DNA of 64,000 bases, from contig CM018690.1 of NCBI GenBank assembly GCA_009363875.1, forward strand, positions 7,242,788 through 7,306,787, read 5' to 3'. The notes below the pieces were generated by a model. The model was not told the origin of the DNA. It saw only the letters and a list, made by a program, of their open reading frames with translations, and did no database searches. Positions 57,763 to 64,000 of the stretch are shown here, one piece after another. Both the position numbers and the translations under genes were made by a program. Positions within the stretch are counted from its first letter, which is position 1. Every line of letters starts with the position of its first letter. The DNA comes from Mikania micrantha. Taxonomy: Eukaryota > Streptophyta > Magnoliopsida > Asterales > Asteraceae.

Positions 57763-58164
57763 ATTTTATTTTGTTAATCTTAATGAATGCTTTATGATAT
57801 TATGTTTACCTGTGTCTTAAGAATATGTTTGATTAGATTATTCCCATTGCAGTTTATAATTTTTCCTTAATTATACGGGGTGGTAAATATTCTGTAAACT
57901 TTTTTCAAAGTATTTTCTGCAACAAGTATTTTATACTTAGGATATATTTAAAAAATATATCTTGATCGGAACACTGATTGTGAGGATATTGCTATAGTTT
58001 CCATAAAGTCATATTTAAGTTTTGAAAATTTTCATTTAAGGTTTTATTTCAGGATCGGATAAAGTGCTTGAAATTAATCAGAAATAAAGAATGTTGTAGA
58101 GTTAAGAGATAAATATCAATTCCTAGAAAGAGCAGATTCATTTTCGAAGCTTGTCTTATCCCTG
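57763..58164. other. Non-coding stretch between convergent ORFs of element E
   Basis: AT-rich sequence with no ORF. Integrase and most of RNase H would be expected here on the minus strand. Their absence shows an internal deletion. Confidence 0.6.
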
Positions 58165-60326
58165 TCAGGATAATGTGTAAAATACATACCTTAGTGTCCT
58201 AGTTTCAGCATCTAATAGGCTCTTACTTACATAATATACTGGATGTTGTGATCCTTGATAGTCTTTAACTAGCACTGCACTTACAGTAGTTCGGGATACT
58301 GCTAAGTATAGTGATAGTGGTTCACCATCTTCTGGTTTCATAAGTAATGGCGCTGAGGATAAGTACTCTTTCAAATCCTGCAGTGCTTTCTCATGCTCTT
58401 CATCCCATTGAAACTTCTTATTCTTCTTGAGGATATCGTAGAATCCTTTGAATTTTTCAGAAGATCTTGAGATGAACCTATTCAGCGCGGCTATCCTTCC
58501 TGTTAACCTTTGTACTTCTTTTACGTTTGTTGGGGATTTGAGGTTCAGGATAGCTTGGATTTGTTCTGGACTGGCCTCTATTCCTCTTTTAGTGACCATA
58601 TATCCCAAGAATTTTACTGATCTTACTCCAAAATGACACTTAGAAGGATTAAGTTTCATATTGTATCGATCCAGGATATCGAACGATTCTTCGAGATCTC
58701 GAAGATGATTTTTGGTAATCTTAGATTTGACTACCATATCATCGATGTATACTTCCATTGTGTCCCCCAGCTTATCCTTAAACATCATATTGACAAGCCT
58801 CTGATAAGTAGCTCCTGCATTTTTCAAGCCGAAAGGCATTGCTGTATAGCAATATATCTCTGTTGGTGTCATGAAAGCAGTATCTTCTTGGTCCGAAGGC
58901 TCCATCTGGATTTGCTGGAATCCCGCCGATGCATCCATGAAGGTTAACATTTCATGGCCTGCTGTAGCATCTACCATTGAATCTATGTGTGGTAATGGAA
59001 AGGGGTCTTTAGGACAAGCTTTGTTTAGATCTGTGTAATCTACACAAACTCGCCACTTTCCATTCTTCTTTTGGACCACAACTACATTAGCCAGCCATCT
59101 TGGGAATTTTACTTCCTTAATCATCTTGGCTTTGAGAAGTTTCTCCACCTCTTCTTAGATGATTGCATTCCTCTCAGGAGCGAATTTTCTTCTTTTTTGG
59201 TGGATATGTTTGAAGCTTTTATCTATCCCTAACTTATGTGTGATGACATCTAAGGATATCCCTGTCATATCCTCATGCTTCCAAGCAAAGGTAGAAATTC
59301 TCGATTTCAGGAAAGAAATCAGTTTCTCCACAATATCCTCGGGGATGTCAGTTCCTATGAGAACTTTAGATTCGGGATCCTCGGGATTAAGTAGTACTTC
59401 CTTTACTTCTTTTTCCCAGGATTCCTGATTATCCCCAAGGTTATTCTTTGATTGCTATGTTGATGGCGGTTTCATTGTTGCCTTCATCGAAGATGAATAG
59501 CACTCTTTAGCTTCCTGCTGGTCGTTGTCAATCCTCACAACTCCCCATGGTGTAGGTAGTTCAACGCATTGGTGATATATTGAGGGAACCGCTTTCATAT
59601 CGTGTATCCATGGTCTTCCTAATATGATATTATAACAAGACAAAGAATCTATAATACAAAAGCGTTGCATAGAGTTTACCCCTTCGATATATACAGGTAA
59701 CTTAATTTCACCGATGGTAGCTTTGGCTTCTCCACTGAATCCAACCAATACCAAAGACTTGGTAGTTATTTTGGATTCAGGAATATTCATCCTCTTGAGT
59801 GTCTCTAATTAGATGATGTTTACCGAACTGCCTCCATCAATGAGCATCCTGCGCACATAATAATTAGCAACATATAAAGTGATTACTAACCCATCATGGT
59901 GAGGATCTATGATGTTTTCTCGATCTTGTTCTTCGAAGGATATAACAGTATCCTTGGTTATTGTTGAAGTCTTTGTGGGTCTTTCTCCATTCTCCATCTT
60001 AGCCTCTTTAGCATGTCTTCTGGCTGCGGAATAAGAAGTACCACATATGTCAGATCCACCAGAGATAAAGTTTATTACCTTGGCATCCTTTGGCGGTGAT
60101 GCAGCTCCTTTTGGAAATCCATCAGGATCCTGCCTCCTTTCTTCTTTTTACCGAAAAGTTCTTTGAGATGGCCTTTGCTAAGTAAGTAGCTTATTTCTTT
60201 TCTCAAGGCGATGCAATCTTCGGTTACGTGTCCAAAATCTTCATGAAATGCGCACCATTTGGATTTATCTTTAGTAACAAACTTCTTATCCTTAGGAGGC
60301 CATCTAGCCTTTTCACCTAGATCCTG
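58165..60326 (-). pseudogene. Element E gag end, protease and reverse transcriptase
   Basis: From 60326 downward: a gag C-terminus with a zinc-finger-like motif (WCAFHEDFGHVTEDC), a frameshift near 60080, then protease with the active site LIDGGSSVNII and the end motif NIILGRPWIHDM. Next come the RT lead-in (TFAWKHEDMTGIS), RT with YTDLNKACPKDPFPLP and YIDDMVVKS, and the start of RNase H, which stops after YYVSKSLLDAETR. In-frame stops are TAA 59809-59811, TAG 59455-59457 and TAA 59155-59157. It belongs to a Tat-lineage polyprotein and is clearly dead. RNase H is truncated and integrase missing. Confidence 0.88.
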
Positions 60327-60672
60327 TGTGACACCCCGTAAATTCCAGGTCAGCACTAACTTTATTTTAATAATAATTTATATTATTATTTCATACGTGG
60401 CACTAGAATAATTACTGTTTAGTGTGACACGTGGCACAACAGACCAAACGCACCGATAATTCAAAGAATTATCGCAAAACGCAACCCACGTGTCTTGAAT
60501 AACGAACGTTGGTGAACATAGAGCATATTGTGTAGCACAACACTCGAAACCTCACAAAACACTCACACCTTGAATTTGGAAATTCAAACGAGGCCAAACG
60601 ATAGTTCGGAAGCGTGAAAATGACGACGAACGAATCAAATCCATTAAAAAGGGCTTATTGGGCTTTCCAGAG

Positions 60673-60803
60673 GCCCATCGCGGTACGCGATGGCCCAACA
60701 AGAAGAATCGTCGCGTTACGCGACAGACACCACGAAGAATTGACTTCCGGATTTCTTCGCGTAGCGCGAAGCATCTTTTGGCCTCGTGTCGCGGTACGCG
60801 ACA
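60673..60803 (+). repeat. Array of four CGCG-GTA-CGCG hairpins in LTR D
   Basis: The stems are CCATCGCG/CGCGATGG, GTCGCG/CGCGAC, CTTCGCG/CGCGAAG and TGTCGCG/CGCGACA around 3-nt loops GTA, TTA, TAG and GTA. The core is constant and the outer pairs differ but remain complementary. The location (about 350-475 bp from the LTR start) matches that of the array in element B. Confidence 0.85.
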
Positions 60804-62074
60804 TGTGTCAGACGGCAAAATCTTATAAAACCAAGATGCCATCATGTCTATAGCCACTCTATTCTCACTTCTCGAGTTCCAGACACTCAAGTGCGTCTTC
60901 AACCTCTGAAAAACCTCCATTGAAGCCAGGAGAAGCCATAGAAGGATCATTGGAAGCTTGGAACTTGGAGTTGGAAGCTTGGAGTTCACATACAAGCTCG
61001 AACATCATCACCTCCCTTCTGTTTCTGTCGAGTCCAGCAGCTCCAGAAGGCTTAGGAGCTGTTCATTCATCATTCCAGTGTTCTTGGAGCCTTAGAAGGT
61101 AGTCTCAACACCTCTTGCGGCTTAAAATCACCATTACACACACATGCAAGGTTTTATACTCACATGCAAGCACCTATAGTGCACATGCACGAATTTCTTT
61201 TCTGGGTTTGATGGTTTCATTATGCTTCTTGATGATCTAAGATGATTAGAGGATGTTTTATGATGATTTAAATTGATGGGTTTAAGCCTTGGTGCTTAAA
61301 TTGATGATTTGTGACAATATATTGCCATGCATGTATGATCCATGATGTTTAGGATGATTTTGAGTATATAGAGATGTTCATAGATGATATTGAAGGATGA
61401 CTACATGATTAGATGATGTTGAAATGGTTGAAAAAGCTATTTTTGATAAAACTTGCTAAATATAGTAACTTTTTAGTTACAAGTTAATGTTATGGTTAAA
61501 ATGGTAAACATGCATGTATGTGAATATGATATTAGGATGTTAGAAAGATGATTTGAATACTTAGAATGTGCTTATGATAATGTTCATGGTCATTTTCAAC
61601 AAAGTTACTATATTTAGTAACTTTTCGGGTCAAAGTCTTGATAAATGATGATTTGGATCGTTTTGACACGTTTAAATGATAGTAAATGGTTTATTGTGAT
61701 GATTGGTGACATGAAAATGGGTTTAGGAGTGTTAGATTGATCATTTCTATGCAAAACTACAAAGCTACTATTTTTAGTAACTTTATTTTTACAAAAACCA
61801 ATTTATAAACATGTTGTATGATTTATGCATGCTAAGTGATTTAAAATGTTGTAATATGATGATTGGATGCTAAGTTAGATGGTTTCCGATATCACGTACG
61901 CTAAAATGGAAACTTTCCATTTTAGGAAACTTTTATGTGCTAACATGTTATCAACGACTTATGTGAATTCATATGATGATGTGCTATGTGTTAACATGAT
62001 CACATAGGACAAATGAGCATGCTAGAACTATAAAATCAATATGCTTTGTGAACTTCCCATAAATGGAAACTTAC

Positions 62075-62082
62075 TATAAATA
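62075..62082 (+). promoter_or_regulatory. TATA box of LTR D
   Basis: TATAAATA at the centre of a palindrome (ttactataaatagtaa), 303 bp before the candidate intron donor, exactly as in element B. Confidence 0.6.
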
Positions 62083-62377
62083 GTAAGTTGTCCATAGACG
62101 AGACTTGCATGTTTTGCACCCGACGAGCACTTACACAAATGTTACACGATACACAACCGACACACGATTCACCAACGGGTCGTTAGGTCAAACACGACCG
62201 ACACGGTCAACCACGGTCAACGCGACCCACATAACAACCAGGAGTTGTTTAGACATGAATACGGTCCTGTGAGACCCACACAAATATGATCACAAACTTA
62301 TAACACCTATGTGATATAGGTATCTACTAGCCAGCGAGCTACTCCGTTCTCGAAAGAACGCACTCAAGCAAACTCAG

Positions 62378-62832
62378 GTGAGTTTACAGCCCCACTTTTA
62401 CTCATTAAATGTTTTACCAATCTTTTGGGGTGAGAATGCTATGCAACTGCTTTAGATATATGACTGGTATGTTACAAAACTATTTTGAGTGTACTATTAT
62501 CGCAACAAGTCCTCTCTACCCTTACCGTTAGTTGTGTACAAACGAGTCGTTATTACGTAGTACTACTGGGTTTGACTAGCCCCACTCGGCAACAACGTTG
62601 ACTGCGGTCATAACGAGTGTAATATCGATGTTGATGTCGGGTTCCGCGATGACCCGCAGAGGCAAATGGAAACAGTCGAGTTTCGGTAAGATGACATGAC
62701 ACACTCTACGGATCGTAGATCCAACAAAACTATTTAACATACCCGGTATATATAACTGTTTTACTGCTTTCCAATACTTAAACCTGTGAACTCACCAACT
62801 TTATGTTGACACACTTTAGCATGTATTCTCAG
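62378..62832 (+). other. Candidate leader intron in LTR D (455 nt)
   Basis: Donor ACTCAG|GTGAGTTTACAG and acceptor TATTCTCAG|GTAACT, with TTGAC at 62806-62810. The donor segment 62377-62389 can pair with 62784-62796 over 13 nt with one G-U wobble, the longest such match in the window. Confidence 0.55.
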
Positions 62833-63130
62833 GTAACTGAACAGCACGAGCTAGGATGCACATGGAGATGCACAAGAGAGTCTGCATACATATAGACTCT
62901 AATCCTAGGCTTATGTTTTGATTTTTTTGTCATTTTAAACAATGTTAACAATGTAGTTCTGATTACTTAATTCCGCTGCTTTAATGATGAACTTTTCCGC
63001 TGCTAAACTTATGAAACTAGTCTTATTTTACAAACTGTATGGTTGAGTTAACTCATATAGAGTCGTTCTATATGACCATGAGCTGTGATCCTGGCCACGT
63101 CACACCCACGTGGACTGACACCACGAGTGG

Positions 63131-64000
63131 TGTAACATCACTGTACTTTAGGTTGTCCGTACATCCGTACATCCGTACGATTGTACTGTTACGACCTGAG
63201 ATTTATTAATTATTAATGATTATGAAATTACTGATTTTCATTACTGATATTATCACTATATGGGTATGCATGTCCATGACTTAATATACGCGTAAATCAC
63301 GGGAAGTTTAGTTGTAATTCAACTAAACAGACCTGTAGTGTTTATCGCAGTTACTTATTACTGATGATGATGAATTAATGAAATGAGAATGGATGTGGGA
63401 TGGAACTGGGAATTTGTTAGAGTCTGGTTACTAAACATAGTCAAGGACCCATGTACATGGTTTATCGAAATAGCGGTGGGACGGTGGCTAGGGCAGTTGC
63501 GACTGACCCTTACATATGCCCTATATATATGCATATTTCGGTCTATCATGGATGTGTCAGTGACTAGGGTTTAGTGGGGTTTTGGTTTGGGAGTTTAATA
63601 TTTAAGTTAATAAATAATGGGAATTTATTACGCAAAGTGAGGTTACGATCATTACTTAAACACAAATGTTGATTCGGAAATATTAACTTAATAAATGTAT
63701 TCGCGTGGGTGACGATTCACACGAATATAATTATTAAGAATAATATTCTGAAACAATATTCAATAAATTATAAATCAAATCGAATTACGACACGAGTGTC
63801 GGATTCGCAAAGGTGACGATCTTTACGAATACGTACGCGAGTAACGCATTTCGACGAGATAAATTAAATAATATCAAACGATATTAATTTAATAAAAAGA
63901 AACTTAAAACGTTTATTAGGAATCACAACTTAAATTAAAATAGAATAATTTAAATTATTAAATAAGTGACTTAACGATAATTAAACGAAAATCGTTTTAA
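63131..64000 (+). repeat. A-like gypsy LTR G, first part, cut by the window end
   Basis: It begins TGTAACATCACTG directly inside LTR D. Like the LTR of element A in element orientation, it starts TGTAACA, has a gtccgtac zone and then hairpins with the loop GTGACGAT (63699-63726 and 63803-63830). The similarity to A is partial, so it is a related but distinct family. The rest of the element lies beyond the window. Confidence 0.6.

Larger units (their letters stand above)
55030..60326 (-). mobile_element. Element E: Tat/Retand-type Ty3/gypsy, decayed, with antisense ORF
   Basis: On the minus strand the order is gag end (60326 down), protease, reverse transcriptase, then a non-coding stretch, a plus-strand ORF (55946-57546), a polypurine tract and the 3' LTR (55030-55679). 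The YIDDMVVKS reverse-transcriptase motif, the protease motif LIDGGSSVN and an oppositely oriented ORF near the 3' LTR are features of the Tat lineage. RNase H is cut short and integrase is absent. The gag start and 5' LTR are not in the window because LTR D is inserted at 60327. Confidence 0.85.
60327..63130 (+). repeat. B-family gypsy LTR D, plus strand, interrupted near its end
   Basis: It begins TGTGACACCCCGTAAATTCCAGG and follows the LTR of element B (in element orientation) along its length. It reaches …gactgacaccacgagtgg at 63130, 17-18 nt short of the B-type end, where LTR G starts. It lies in the gag of element E. Whether it is a solo LTR or the 5' LTR of a larger element cannot be told here. 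It holds four GTAC hairpins (60673-60803), palindromes about every 155 bp (61451-62091), a TATA box (62075-62082) and a candidate leader intron (62378-62832). Confidence 0.85.

Overview
This window is plant nuclear DNA. It holds intron-rich host genes with GT-AG splice sites, Ty1/copia and Ty3/gypsy LTR retrotransposons with plant-type initiator-Met-tRNA primer sites, hAT-like MITEs, a plant SINE tail and an EXO70 gene. The repeat style suggests an asterid, perhaps Asteraceae; that is inference, not proof. Only two host genes are well supported: the 3' part of a WDR12/YTM1 ribosome-biogenesis gene (+, 3128-4780) and a single-exon exocyst EXO70 gene (-, 42095-44089). Almost everything else is transposon.

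Layout. 171-3117 is a deleted copia element sitting 5 bp before the 3' splice site of the first WDR12 exon seen. 5792-6392 is a hAT-like MITE. 7751-35870 is a nest: a solo gypsy LTR (C) was hit by element A (9809-35504, 4.9-kb LTRs, Tekay-type chromovirus). A was then hit, inside its own 5' LTR, by element B (23020-34120, 2.6-kb LTRs, also Tekay-type). Each level has its own 5-bp target duplication. 36164-38352 is another solo LTR (H). 38620-41700 holds an inverted-repeat element and a degenerate minisatellite, followed by EXO70. 45024-45481 is a second MITE. 46113-52385 is AT-rich, with a tandem duplication and a SINE tail. 52391-54935 is solo LTR I. 55030-60326 is a decayed Tat/Retand-type gypsy element (E) with an antisense ORF. 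A B-like LTR (D, 60327-63130) is inserted in its gag, and D is itself cut by the start of an A-like LTR (G, 63131 to the window end).

Main novelty. The gypsy LTRs A, B, C, D, H and I differ widely in sequence, yet all carry the same candidate leader intron: a GTGAGT-type donor, a TTGAC or CTAAC branch-like site and a CAG acceptor, 455-468 nt long in four of them. In each one the donor is complementary to a segment just upstream of the branch site, and the complementary bases change together between families. Other LTR parts show the same logic. There are arrays of CGCG-GTA-CGCG hairpins with covarying flanks, hairpins with a constant GTGACGAT loop and changing stems, and in element E two stem-loops with the same 29-nt loop on different stems. 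These LTRs look like carriers of conserved RNA or DNA secondary structure. Element B also has an extra coiled-coil ORF upstream of gag and a likely 80-nt gag intron.

All sequence comparisons were made by eye; no search or alignment was run.
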